From assembly GCA_007121535.1 (NCBI GenBank), contig SKKK01000068.1, forward strand, positions 1-42,871: DNA of 42,871 nucleotides. Direction: 5' to 3'. The translations under genes and the position numbers were made by a program. The notes under the pieces are model-generated. The model ran no database searches and was not told where the DNA came from. It worked only from the letters and a program-made list of their open reading frames with translations. This document shows, in pieces, positions 1 through 7,836 of this stretch (the first letter of the stretch is position 1; every line of letters begins with the position of its first letter). The DNA is from Planctomycetaceae bacterium (GTDB lineage Bacteria > Planctomycetota > Planctomycetia > Pirellulales > Pirellulaceae).

Positions 1-863
1 GGCTTGACATCCCGGTGCAGGATGCCCTGCTGGTGAGCGTGCTCCAAGGCCTCGGCCACCTGGATCCCCATCTCGGCCACCCGGCGGCACCAGGCCACGC
101 TGTTCCAACTGCTGTCGTCCAGCCAGGGCGGAGTCGCGTCCCGGTTGACCGGCTGGCTGTCGTGCTCCGCAACGCTCGGCTGCTTCTCGGGCGATGCGGC
201 GGACGGCCTGGCCTGCGGCAGTTCCATGCTCTCGGCGGCGATCGCCCCCTGGCCCAACGCGGACGGGTGCTGAGGGGATTCGGGCAGCGAGACGGTGCGG
301 TCGGGGAACCCCGCGATCACCTCTGCCAGTGTCCGCCCTTCGATGTATTGCATCGCGTAATAATACACGCCGTCCTGGCAGCCGAAGGAGTAGACCGGAA
401 CGATGTTCGTATGGTGCAGTCCGGCGGCCGCCTGGGCCTCGTTCTTGAAACGGGTCAGTTGGCGGCGGTCCAGCATCGCCGCAAAAGGCAGGATCTTCAA
501 GGCCACGCGGCGTTTCAAGTCGGTCTGCTGCGCCTCGTACACTACCCCCATCCCACCGCGACCGATCTCCCGCAGCAAGCGGAAATTGCCGACCTTTGCC
601 GGACGGGGAACTTCGTCAGCCGATTCCCGCCCGGCCCGATCCGGCCGCGGGGTACGATGGCCCTTCACCTCGCCGGGCTCGGGAGCGAAACAATGCATCA
701 GTTCCAGTGCGTCCAGGCAAGCGTTCAAATCGCCAGCCATCTGCGGGTGCGCGGCCAGCAAAGCCTGGCGATCCGGTCGGTGCCCCTCGGCCAAAGCCTT
801 GGCATATGCCTCGACCGCCGCCACCAGTTCAGCATCATTCACCGATCGAATCGGATCATTCAT
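1..863 (-). CDS. Ser/Thr protein kinase, N-terminal part (cut by window edge)
   Basis: Eukaryotic-type (Hanks/PknB-like) protein kinase that would phosphorylate Ser/Thr on partner proteins. The visible 287 residues begin with a helical region of about 90 residues, then the glycine loop GRGGMGVVYE (101-110), the ATP-binding lysine of VALK (K123), and the start of the catalytic loop HRDVK (283-287), where the window ends. A loop of roughly 70 residues (about 185-255), rich in Pro, Ser and Gln, is inserted before the catalytic loop. The ATG at 863 is chosen because AAGGAG lies 8 bases upstream; an ATG just upstream runs into a stop. Large families of such kinases with N-terminal helical domains are typical of Planctomycetota. 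Substrate and any C-terminal domains are out of view. Confidence 0.93.
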   Translation of the reverse strand, partial: MNDPIRSVNDAELVAAVEAYAKALAEGHRPDRQALLAAHPQMAGDLNACLDALELMHCFAPEPGEVKGHRTPRPDRAGRESADEVPRPAKVGNFRLLREIGRGGMGVVYEAQQTDLKRRVALKILPFAAMLDRRQLTRFKNEAQAAAGLHHTNIVPVYSFGCQDGVYYYAMQYIEGRTLAEVIAGFPDRTVSLPESPQHPSALGQGAIAAESMELPQARPSAASPEKQPSVAEHDSQPVNRDATPPWLDDSSWNSVAWCRRVAEMGIQVAEALEHAHQQGILHRDVK

Positions 864-941
864 GGCCCATGCTCCTTGATCCCGATTATACCGCACCGGC
901 TCAACAACGCACCATGTGTTCGGGCTGAATGCACACGTTTT

Positions 942-1016
942 CCGTACGACGGACGTCCTCGTCCGTCGAAACGGCGATCCCCCACGGCCCGACGGACAAG
1001 GATGTCCGTCGTACGG
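942..1016. repeat. 27-bp inverted repeat (GTACGACGGAC family)
   Basis: The arms at 942-968 and 990-1016 match at 25 of 27 positions when one is reverse-complemented, with a 21-base loop. The core is CCGTACGACGGAC followed by a second GTCCGTCG block, so each arm is itself partly palindromic. It lies in the spacer upstream of the kinase. I infer a chromosomal interspersed repeat rather than a gene-specific operator; a folded RNA role cannot be excluded. Confidence 0.8.
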
Positions 1017-1077
1017 CGGGGGAACCGCGTAACAACGTGGCGATGACCGCATCCTCCCAATGGCGTTTCGTGCCAGT

Positions 1078-1105
1078 TCTCCGCCCACGATGCTGTGGGC
1101 GGAGA
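1078..1105. repeat. Perfect 11-bp hairpin between genes
   Basis: TCTCCGCCCAC at 1078-1088 pairs exactly with GTGGGCGGAGA at 1095-1105 across a 6-base loop. It lies past the 3' end of the secreted-protein gene (stop at 1356-1358, minus strand), so it could end that transcript. No T-run follows on either strand, so a classic intrinsic terminator is not supported and a dispersed repeat is as likely. Confidence 0.55.
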
Positions 1106-1151
1106 GCAGGAAGCGTGACGAACGCAGCGCCGCCGAAGAGACGGGTGACAA

Positions 1152-1209
1152 AACTGGCCCGGAGACCTGCGGTCGGCGGGTTCGGCGGGGTCAGAGACCC
1201 GCGCCGAAC
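1152..1209 (+). repeat. 58-bp dispersed repeat, copy A
   Basis: This stretch matches the reverse complement of 3512-3570 at nearly all positions with one single-base gap. The best shared block contains GTTCGGCGCGGGTCTC-type sequence. The two copies flank the secreted-protein gene 1356-3362 in opposite orientation. Seen directly by comparison; its origin as a chromosomal repeat family is inferred. Confidence 0.75.
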
Positions 1210-1355
1210 AGTGCCTGGAACACCCAGCCGCAGGGCACCGGCGCATGCTCGACACGCCAGTGCCAAAGTGTCCTACTGCCGCTGGCCGCGCCGGTCGACA
1301 AACGGCCGCTTGCAACGGTTCCTGGTGACTGTGGATCGCGGTTTCCTCGTGAATC

Positions 1356-3362
1356 CTACGGGGACGAAATCGTGATCGACTTGGGGCCATCCTCCCAGAT
1401 ATACCCCGCAAGTTCGACGGCGGTCACCGTGAACGTGACGCTATTGATCCTGCGGTGAATCTGGTCGCTCTGGAATAGCGCTGGGGACTCGATGGTTTCG
1501 GTTTTACCATCACTCCACGTCCCCGTCACCAAGGCGCCTGTCAGTTCAGTGCCATCCTCTTTGCTGACGGTCACCGTGACGCTGGCTTGCCAGTGATTGC
1601 GGCCGACGAAGATGCTGGGAGACTCCGTGAATTGGATGCTCATCTTCTGGGGTTGCAGAGGCTCATCGTTCTGAACCCAGACTTCGATACTGTCCTCGGC
1701 CGATGCGCCTCCGACGTCTGTGGCGACCGCCCGAATCGTATATGGGCCGTCAGGAAAATCTTCCGTTGGGGTATCCCAAGTCGCGGACCAGAGGTCGTCG
1801 CCAAGGTCTTCTCCGGTCCGTTCCAGAATGACCTTTCCCTGATCTCCTTCGATGAAGAACGTCACCGCTTGAATACCCAAGGGTGAAGTCGCCTCGGCAG
1901 TCACAGGGACGTTGTTCCCGGAGACGATCAAGTCGGCAGGTTCCACGATTGTCACCTGAATGCCTGGTTCGTCAGTGATCGGACGCAGGATGACCAGCTC
2001 GGTTCTCCCGTCCGGCAGTTGGTCATGGCTGAGGAAAATCTCCCCGTTGTCTGTGATTCGCTGGGCACCTAATCGTCCCAGCACTTCTGGCAAATTCTCA
2101 ATCAGCGGCTCAAGGTCTAGGAAACCGGTTTCGTCAGTATAGACGAAAGGAAGTTCTACTCCATCCCGGGTTACGTTCCCAATCGTATCGCCGTTACTAT
2201 TTATGTCTCGCGCCCAACCACGCGTCGTCTCTGTGGAGTTCACCAGATCAACCATCCCCACACCGTCGCTGTAGCGGAAAGCGGTAGTCTCATTAAGACC
2301 GTTCCAACCTATCCTCTTCTTATCCGAAGCTCCAACTACCTGACCCCAATCATTGATAGCACGAGAATATGAACGTCCCTTGTTCAATAGGCATCCCAGA
2401 TCTTCCATCTGCCCGTCCCCCGGTGACCAGCGAAACGCCCGCGTCGTGGACGAATCAATATAAGCCTCGCCGACGATTTGCCCCCAGTTATTCATTCCCC
2501 AGACAAAAACGGTCCCATGACCTAAGTCTCCAATGTCTTCAACAGTGTAGCTCTTATTTTCTTCGTCGTAGCGCGCGTACAAGCCGCGCGTTTCTGGCTC
2601 TTGCGGTTGGGGCCGGTACGATATGGCAAGATCTCTACTATCGTTCGTAGCTATTACTCCCAGGATTCGTATGGCATCCCACTCAATACCTGATTCGTGG
2701 GCTTCTAATAGTGGTTGAAGGTCGACAATACTCAGTTGGGGACCTTGTTCTGCATCTGGATCAATCGTGATCCAAATCATCGTCGAGGTGGCCCTTTCGT
2801 ACCTTCCTTCACTCTCGGAGTATAAATAGGACCGGGCGTGGCCTACCATTTCTCGATGAGCGTTGATATCTCGAATGCTCATAATCTTCCACGCACGGCC
2901 AGCCTCGCCCTTTATGATTGGATAACGCATCCAGGTTCCATCTGGAAGTTCGGTCACCGGCCATTTCTCGCGATCGACCAGAGTTCCCCAAGTAGCGATG
3001 CTTTCGACATAGCCCGATGTGTCTAGACCGCTTGGTGAGTTGAGATAACGAAACGCAACAACCTGCACATCCACACCCTCTTCCCAGGCCGCCGAATCGC
3101 CCTCCTGGAAATCTACCGACACCAACTTTCGTCCGCGACCAACCGCGTCCCCGAAGGAATTAATTCGAATTCCGTAGGCAATATCGATGTCAAGGAACTC
3201 GTCGTCAGGGACTACCGTCTGCCATTGGTAGCTCGGCAACTCAGCGGCTGCTAGTTTTTGAGGCAGTCCAGGGGCGGCCGCCATCGTGACTGCTGCCACC
3301 ACCAGGAGGAGACGGCCCAGACCTATGTGAGACACGAACGAACGTTTCACGAACGCACACAT
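1356..3362 (-). CDS. Secreted HAF-repeat and Ig-like domain protein
   Basis: Exported protein of 668 residues, probably host. Residues 1-40 form a signal peptide: basic start, hydrophobic core LLLVVAAVTMAAA and a likely cut after KLAAA. The middle (about 265-420) has repeats of the extracellular HAF type, such as AFRWSPGDG and INDWGQVVGAS, which probably fold as short beta units. Residues 468-573 resemble a bacterial Ig-like domain (VTIVEPADL, WDTPTEDFPDGPYTIRA). Residues 574-668 resemble the Ser/Thr-rich beta domains found at the ends of bacterial secreted proteins. The ATG at 3362 is chosen over a longer open frame because AAGGAG lies 7 bases before it and the signal peptide begins there. 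Role unknown; likely cell surface or matrix. Confidence 0.85.
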   Translation of the reverse strand: MCAFVKRSFVSHIGLGRLLLVVAAVTMAAAPGLPQKLAAAELPSYQWQTVVPDDEFLDIDIAYGIRINSFGDAVGRGRKLVSVDFQEGDSAAWEEGVDVQVVAFRYLNSPSGLDTSGYVESIATWGTLVDREKWPVTELPDGTWMRYPIIKGEAGRAWKIMSIRDINAHREMVGHARSYLYSESEGRYERATSTMIWITIDPDAEQGPQLSIVDLQPLLEAHESGIEWDAIRILGVIATNDSRDLAISYRPQPQEPETRGLYARYDEENKSYTVEDIGDLGHGTVFVWGMNNWGQIVGEAYIDSSTTRAFRWSPGDGQMEDLGCLLNKGRSYSRAINDWGQVVGASDKKRIGWNGLNETTAFRYSDGVGMVDLVNSTETTRGWARDINSNGDTIGNVTRDGVELPFVYTDETGFLDLEPLIENLPEVLGRLGAQRITDNGEIFLSHDQLPDGRTELVILRPITDEPGIQVTIVEPADLIVSGNNVPVTAEATSPLGIQAVTFFIEGDQGKVILERTGEDLGDDLWSATWDTPTEDFPDGPYTIRAVATDVGGASAEDSIEVWVQNDEPLQPQKMSIQFTESPSIFVGRNHWQASVTVTVSKEDGTELTGALVTGTWSDGKTETIESPALFQSDQIHRRINSVTFTVTAVELAGYIWEDGPKSITISSP

Positions 3363-3511
3363 CGGACAACTCCTTTCGAAGTCGCGGCCTGCGCGGTGAG
3401 AGAAATGGCGCGCGGTCCGAGGCGCAGGCCCCATGACCCGGCCGCGCGCCGCTTGTGCTCCCGTTCTTTTGGCCCCCAACAAAACCTTTCGCTGTTCGGC
3501 ACCGGTTCCGC

Positions 3512-3570
3512 GTTCGGCGCGGGTCTCCGACCCCGCCGAAACCGCCGACCGTAGGTCTCCCAACCCAGTT
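3512..3570 (-). repeat. 58-bp dispersed repeat, copy B (inverted)
   Basis: Reverse-complement partner of 1152-1209, about 90% identical with one gap. It lies about 150 bases upstream of the secreted-protein start, so the gene sits between two inverted copies. No transposase is seen nearby, so a mobile unit is not supported. Confidence 0.75.
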
Positions 3571-3619
3571 CTGTTAGCGCCTCGTCGCAATCCTCATCCG
3601 TCCACCTCCATCGAAACCC

Positions 3620-3697
3620 GGTCTCGGAGATCCCGGGCCACGTGGGCGAGCATCTCCGAGGCTCGCACCCCTGGTCTCGGAGAGACCGGGCCACGTG
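3620..3697. repeat. 25-bp direct repeat pair
   Basis: GGTCTCGGAGA followed by CCGGGCCACGTG occurs at 3620-3644 and 3673-3697, differing at only 2 of 25 positions, with starts 53 bases apart. It is in the spacer upstream of the secreted-protein gene. It could be a regulator site or part of the interspersed repeat family; nothing seen decides between them. Confidence 0.7.
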
Positions 3698-3841
3698 AGC
3701 AGTTCTCTCATCCGATTGCGAATATTTCGCCCTCTATCCTTAAGGAGCCCAAAATCAGGTCGATAGGGACACGAAAGAGCGAAAATTTTTCGTTTTTTTT
3801 GAAATTCCCCAGATTCAGTTATTAGGAGGGGAACGCAATTC

Positions 3842-4096
3842 GTGATTTTACGCACCAAAGTGTTAAATCCAATTCGTTTATTTGACTATGAACCACCCAG
3901 ATTGACCGTTCGGTACGGGGCCTGTGCGGCGGCGGTGGTTCCGCGTGCGTTGCGAGCCTCTGGTCGGTCAGAGTTCCGATGGATCACAAAAAAAGAGGAC
4001 GGAAGGCGTGTCTTTGCCATCACCACGCCCAACGTCGCCAAGCGGCGGGCGATCATGGCCGGGAACGATCACGTTTGCAAGGAGACGGCAGTCTGA
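3842..4096 (+). CDS. Doubtful 84-residue ORF at the junction
   Basis: Plus-strand open frame starting at GTG, with a strong AGGAGG at 3824-3829. The spacing of 12 bases is longer than usual. No family is recognised; the C-terminal half (KKEDGRRVF to the end) is basic. It converges with the sulfotransferase-like gene and overlaps its last 28 bases. It may be a remnant of a host gene cut by integration, or chance. Confidence 0.2.
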   Translation: MILRTKVLNPIRLFDYEPPRLTVRYGACAAAVVPRALRASGRSEFRWITKKEDGRRVFAITTPNVAKRRAIMAGNDHVCKETAV

Positions 4097-4722
4097 GTGA
4101 TCTTCGGTCGCTGCCACCCAAACCTTTCCACATCATCACCACAGACCTGCCCGACAGCTTCAATCGCTTCCGGCGTCCATACGGGCATTTCAACATCGGG
4201 CGTCTGATTCACCTGAGGCAGTTCACAGGCAGGCAGTCCCAGACTGGCCGTGACCGCATCCCAGTCCTTCAACGCATCGTACCGGATCGGTTCCACACCC
4301 AGATTCCGACCGCCGTCGGTACACCAGGTGCGCCAATAGCCGCCTCGAATGCGGCTGTAGCGGGGGTCGCAGATCTCGCGGTGGACGAACGCCTCGAAGC
4401 CCGGTTCATCTCGCATCCGCTCGAGCCTGCCACGCCAGCCGGGCGCCAAGCGTGATCGCAGGGCGCCGGCCTGGAGGTCTCGAAGCGTGAGCCGATAATC
4501 GCTCAGTACGATATCCCAGGGAGAGCGGGCGATCGCCCAGCGTCGCAGCTCGGGCCAGAGGTCGCTCAGCCGTTGCTGTAAGCTAACGGCCTTCATGTGA
4601 CGACCTGAGGTTAGATCAACGAAGCAATGTGACGACACGCTGGCCAGGGCCCGTGTAATCGCCACGCCGGCGGTGCGGGGAATGTGGATGAACACGTAGC
4701 GATGGTGGAGGTCGTAGATCAT
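4069..4722 (-). CDS. Sulfotransferase-like protein
   Basis: Predicted to move a sulfate group from PAPS to a glycan or other hydroxyl. The 217-residue protein starts with a strand leading into HIPRTAGVAITRAL, which fits the 5'-phosphosulfate-binding loop of sulfotransferases (HIPKTAG type). The segment ARSPWDIVLSDYRL fits the 3'-phosphate-binding Arg/Ser motif. The ATG at 4722 overlaps the stop of the glycosyltransferase (ATGA), so it is translationally coupled. It is the last gene of the four-gene cassette and of the whole late operon. Acceptor unknown. It could be inactive or use another donor, since the first motif has R where K is common. Confidence 0.75.
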   Translation of the reverse strand: MIYDLHHRYVFIHIPRTAGVAITRALASVSSHCFVDLTSGRHMKAVSLQQRLSDLWPELRRWAIARSPWDIVLSDYRLTLRDLQAGALRSRLAPGWRGRLERMRDEPGFEAFVHREICDPRYSRIRGGYWRTWCTDGGRNLGVEPIRYDALKDWDAVTASLGLPACELPQVNQTPDVEMPVWTPEAIEAVGQVCGDDVERFGWQRPKITQTAVSLQT

Positions 4723-5636
4723 AGCCGGACTCCAATGCGTTGCAGATCCAGGTTCGATTCGCCCAGCCAGCACAAGGCGATGGCCCGTTTGCAACCTTCC
4801 CCGATGTACCAACGATCACGCTGGCGATACACGTGAAACGGCTCCGCCGTCGCATAGATGCCGTCGATTCCCAGTTCGCAGAACTCCTGGATCTTGGTCC
4901 ACGCGGCACCGGACGGTTGACGCTTGGTCAGTTCCCGCACGACGTCAGCTACGGACGCATGCTTGACGCTGGCCCAGCCGAGCAGCTCGGCCAGGCCGAT
5001 CCCATCGCCCTGGTTGTTGCCCGGGCTGTGGTACGGAAAATGAATGTTGTCAAAGGGCACCAGTATCCTCGACGGATCGTAGGTCCCCGGCCCGACTGTG
5101 GTGACCACGTAGGGTTTGCACACGTCGGGACGGGCAAATCGCCAGAACATCCAATCGATGTTGCAAATCTCCTCGGCGGCCAGGATACGTTCGATTGCTG
5201 GCAGCGTCACATAGCTGCAGGCGAAACACGTCCAATCGGGACCATCTGGTGTGCCGGCGAACTTCTGTGAGCGTTCCGGGTGCCTGGCGATGGCGGACGC
5301 GATGGTGTCCAGGGCACTGCGGTCAGCCGGTACTGCATCGTCCTCGAACACCAGAATGCCCGCAGCATCGGGGTGCGTATCCAGGGCCGTTCTCAGCAGC
5401 CGCAGGTGTCCGAAGGTCACAAAAATCCGCGGCAGCCAGTACTGCGGGATGATACGCACGACCTTGCCGACGGCGTGAGTGGTGATACAATCTGCCATCG
5501 AACTGGCGTCGGCATAATCACGGTAGTCGTCGCCGTGGACATACTCGTGTGACAGACCGGGCCAAGCGGCTTCGAATTGGCGCCTTCGATCTATCGAGCG
5601 AGCGATGGTCAGAACATACGTGGGTGGGAGCGTCAC
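4719..5636 (-). CDS. Glycosyltransferase, GT25-like
   Basis: The 305-residue protein opens with YVLTIARSIDRRRQF, like the N-terminus of GT25 (LPS-type) glycosyltransferases that begin with a short strand and an Arg-rich loop. FEDDA (97-101) fits the metal/nucleotide-sugar acidic motif. The start is GTG at 5636, overlapping the stop of the upstream fusion gene (GTGA) with CAGGAG upstream; earlier in-frame codons would lie deep inside that gene. The last 60 residues (YIGEGCKRAIALCWLG) look unlike a GT and recall a ParB-type nucleotide-binding fold. Sugar and acceptor unknown; in this context probably a virion or surface glycan. Confidence 0.65.
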   Translation of the reverse strand: MTLPPTYVLTIARSIDRRRQFEAAWPGLSHEYVHGDDYRDYADASSMADCITTHAVGKVVRIIPQYWLPRIFVTFGHLRLLRTALDTHPDAAGILVFEDDAVPADRSALDTIASAIARHPERSQKFAGTPDGPDWTCFACSYVTLPAIERILAAEEICNIDWMFWRFARPDVCKPYVVTTVGPGTYDPSRILVPFDNIHFPYHSPGNNQGDGIGLAELLGWASVKHASVADVVRELTKRQPSGAAWTKIQEFCELGIDGIYATAEPFHVYRQRDRWYIGEGCKRAIALCWLGESNLDLQRIGVRL

Positions 5637-7225
5637 GCGGCATTCTCCTGGAATGAAAAGACTCGTCCGGCAACTGGACACAGCACGGGAAGTCGGCTGA
5701 TCCGAGCGATGGCCCGGGCCAACCCCGGTTCGGACTCGACGTACAACTGGCACTTGCTGTTCCGATACTCGCGGGCCTTCCACCGGGCGACGGCCTCGGG
5801 ATCGCTCCGCAGAGCCGCATCGCGGTCTTTGGCGGAACCCGGCCACATGACCAGTTCCTGCCAGGTGACCCCCAGATGCCGCAAATGGCGAATGGTGGCT
5901 TCACGTTCAATGTCCGGCCTCGCTGTGATGATCATCCGCACGGGAGCACTGCGGGGCGTGTACAGCGGCAAGGCCGTGTGATTGGTCACGATGATGCCAT
6001 CCAGATCCCAGGCCGTGGTCGCCAGGTAGCCGCTGTTGGCCAGGTTCCATTCCAGGTAGTGCGGCGGCGGGAGCAAGGCGGCGATCAGATCCACGGCACC
6101 AGCGCCCTGGGGCGTACTGTAGACGGCACAGCGGATGATGGACTGCTTCCCGAAGTGCTGGCGGACCAGTTGCTCTCGCTGTCGCATCTGCAGGCCGTTG
6201 TAGACCGTGTCGTCGATCAGGACGATCGGGCCCAGCGGTAACGCCCCACGCAGGCGGGCACCCCGCCCGCAGTCTCGCACCCCGTCGGCCGACACACTGT
6301 ACAGAGGTCGGTGCAGATGACAGGCCAGCAGCGATGCGGGCAGCATCCCCGAGCGAGCTACACCCACCACGGCCGCCGTATCCTCTGGCAACTGGGTGCG
6401 GAGGTTCAACGTATCCGCCAGCAGTTGAGCCGTACTGATATAAGTGCCGCCGGGCAGGGTACGCAGCACTCGCGGGCTGCGCGCGGGGATCGACACCGTG
6501 GACGTCACGCGGTCACGCTCGGCCGTTGTGGGCAGCGGCAACCGTTCCTGCAGCCAATCACCGAAGCCGGTCCGCAACGCTCCATCACCGTAGCTGAGCA
6601 CCCAGCGTTGTCGGGCCACGCGGTCGATCCGTTCCCGCCAACCCGCCTGCAGCTTGCAGTCGCGGGTCGTCTGAGCCACGGCGTTGCAGTGGTGATTACC
6701 GTAAATGCTCTTGGCCACCAAACCCCGACGCCACCAATCAGCTAACTCCAGGAACTTCTGCCGCTGGTAGATGATCGGCACGTGGATATCGTAGTGCCGC
6801 GTGAGCAGGCCCGTTTCCCGCAAAGCCTGGTGTGTCGAACGGAGCAACTGATGCCAACCGCTCGTTCCCGTCCGCCACAGATCGCCGCGATAGTAATCGG
6901 GGATCGAGCGGATGTCGTAGTCCTTCAGTAGAATATAGTCGTCGTTCCAAAACGCGACCTGTTCGGTCACGTCGAGATGCTCGAATGCCCACTGAACTTT
7001 CAGTGCGATCCGGCTGGCCTTGGGCCCGCGAAATTCACGCCGATGGGCAAGTCGCACGCGGTCGTCTTCGCGGAGCCAAGCGGGCACGTGGCCCACGATC
7101 CACACGTGCCGGACTCCGAGGGCATGACGCCGGATACTGCGGAGCGCCATCCGCAACTCGATGTCCTGATGCTTGGAGCCACTGCCCAGGGGGAGCAAAA
7201 TGTCTATCGGTGCCTGCGATTTCAT
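5633..7225 (-). CDS. Stealth-like transferase / phosphoribosyltransferase / HAD fusion
   Basis: The 530-residue protein has three parts. Residues 1 to about 240 resemble Stealth-family sugar-phosphate transferases: IDILLPLG (7-14), ALRSIRRHA, and WNDDYILL (93-100), matching the FNDD box of that family. About 245-380 is a phosphoribosyltransferase: GVARSGMLPA (288-297) and the PRPP loop IVLIDDTVYNG (334-344). About 400-525 is HAD-like: DLDG (407-410), ITAR (433-436), YVES (495-498). ATG 7225 overlaps the methyltransferase stop (ATGA); the end overlaps the next start (GTGA). PRT plus HAD pairs are known from bacterial ribofuranosyltransferases, where PRPP donates ribose-5-phosphate and the phosphatase trims it; applying that here is inference. 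Confidence 0.75.
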   Translation of the reverse strand: MKSQAPIDILLPLGSGSKHQDIELRMALRSIRRHALGVRHVWIVGHVPAWLREDDRVRLAHRREFRGPKASRIALKVQWAFEHLDVTEQVAFWNDDYILLKDYDIRSIPDYYRGDLWRTGTSGWHQLLRSTHQALRETGLLTRHYDIHVPIIYQRQKFLELADWWRRGLVAKSIYGNHHCNAVAQTTRDCKLQAGWRERIDRVARQRWVLSYGDGALRTGFGDWLQERLPLPTTAERDRVTSTVSIPARSPRVLRTLPGGTYISTAQLLADTLNLRTQLPEDTAAVVGVARSGMLPASLLACHLHRPLYSVSADGVRDCGRGARLRGALPLGPIVLIDDTVYNGLQMRQREQLVRQHFGKQSIIRCAVYSTPQGAGAVDLIAALLPPPHYLEWNLANSGYLATTAWDLDGIIVTNHTALPLYTPRSAPVRMIITARPDIEREATIRHLRHLGVTWQELVMWPGSAKDRDAALRSDPEAVARWKAREYRNSKCQLYVESEPGLARAIARISRLPVLCPVAGRVFSFQENAA

Positions 7226-7836
7226 CGCTGTTCCTTGCGGGTCAGGCATGCTATCAGATTCCAGCGACCGAGGAGGTGGATCTCGGGTGTCTGGTCGAAT
7301 TCCCTGGTCAAGAAGTGGCTGAATTCGGACGCCGTCCATTCTCGTGTGTGCCAGCGATTGCCGGGTGGACCTTGCCGCTGTTGCCGTCGTGCTCGACGAC
7401 CGCGGTATTTGCGGCGAGCTACCAGTTCGCGTTCCGGAGTGGCGAGCACGAGATGTCGCCAGCGTCCGGCGTGGAAGTGCCGCAGGAGAGCCGCCGGATC
7501 GTCCAGGTGCTCGATCACGTCCACACATAGCAGCATGTCAGCGACGGCTGGTACGGGGACCACATCCCAGCGGCGATCGGGGAACCGCGCACGGAGCGAC
7601 GCCAGACGATAGTCCAGGTCTACTCCGAGCGTGTCGTAGCGAGCGAAGAATTTTACGAGCTTGGCGCCCGATCCGCAGCCCCAATCCAGTACGCTGGTGA
7701 TAGCTGGGTCTCGAGCTGCCAGTTGCGCGGCCCAGCGGTAGACGCGGGTCTGCGCGCCGTCGGTGACCGACAGCACAGCGGTACTTGCGCTACGTGAGCG
7801 ATATCCAGGGGGTAAGCAATAATTGTCTACGTTCAT
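7222..7836 (-). CDS. SAM-dependent methyltransferase, class I
   Basis: The 204-residue protein carries motif I as VLDWGCGSGAKLVKF, an acidic motif II in LGVDLDYRL, and CVDVIEHLDDP near motif IV, the set seen in class I methyltransferases acting on sugars or small molecules (UbiE/Methyltransf_11 type). The C-terminal half is basic. ATG 7836 overlaps the stop of the Ser-rich tail protein (ATGA), and its own stop overlaps the start of the fusion gene (ATGA). The context suggests O-methylation of a glycan; a DNA methyltransferase is unlikely because no DPPY/NPPY motif is present. Confidence 0.8.
   Translation of the reverse strand: MNVDNYCLPPGYRSRSASTAVLSVTDGAQTRVYRWAAQLAARDPAITSVLDWGCGSGAKLVKFFARYDTLGVDLDYRLASLRARFPDRRWDVVPVPAVADMLLCVDVIEHLDDPAALLRHFHAGRWRHLVLATPERELVARRKYRGRRARRQQRQGPPGNRWHTREWTASEFSHFLTREFDQTPEIHLLGRWNLIACLTRKEQR

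Larger units (their letters stand above)
864..1355. other. Intergenic spacer with repeats, no convincing gene
   Basis: This 492-base stretch separates the kinase start from the stop of the secreted protein. Open frames on both strands are Arg/Pro/Ala-rich, lack a good ribosome site and match no family I recognise. It holds a 27-base inverted repeat (942-1016), a perfect 11-base stem (1078-1105) and one copy of a 58-base element (1152-1209) that reappears inverted at 3512-3570. Confidence 0.7.
3363..4068. other. Spacer at probable host/phage junction
   Basis: This 706-base gap lies between the start of the secreted host protein and the end of the last cargo gene. It contains repeat copy B (3512-3570), a 25-base direct repeat (3620-3697) and an AT-richer part (about 3720-3910) unlike its surroundings, including an A/T palindrome at about 3779-3791 followed by eight T. 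No tRNA is evident. The phage attachment site should lie here if this is a prophage, but its core cannot be set without the other end. A weak plus-strand open frame (3842-4096) is listed separately. Confidence 0.55.

Noticed and set aside
4750-4764. GGTTCGATTC, which looks like a tRNA T-arm
   Set aside because: It lies inside the glycosyltransferase gene and no acceptor or anticodon stem surrounds it.
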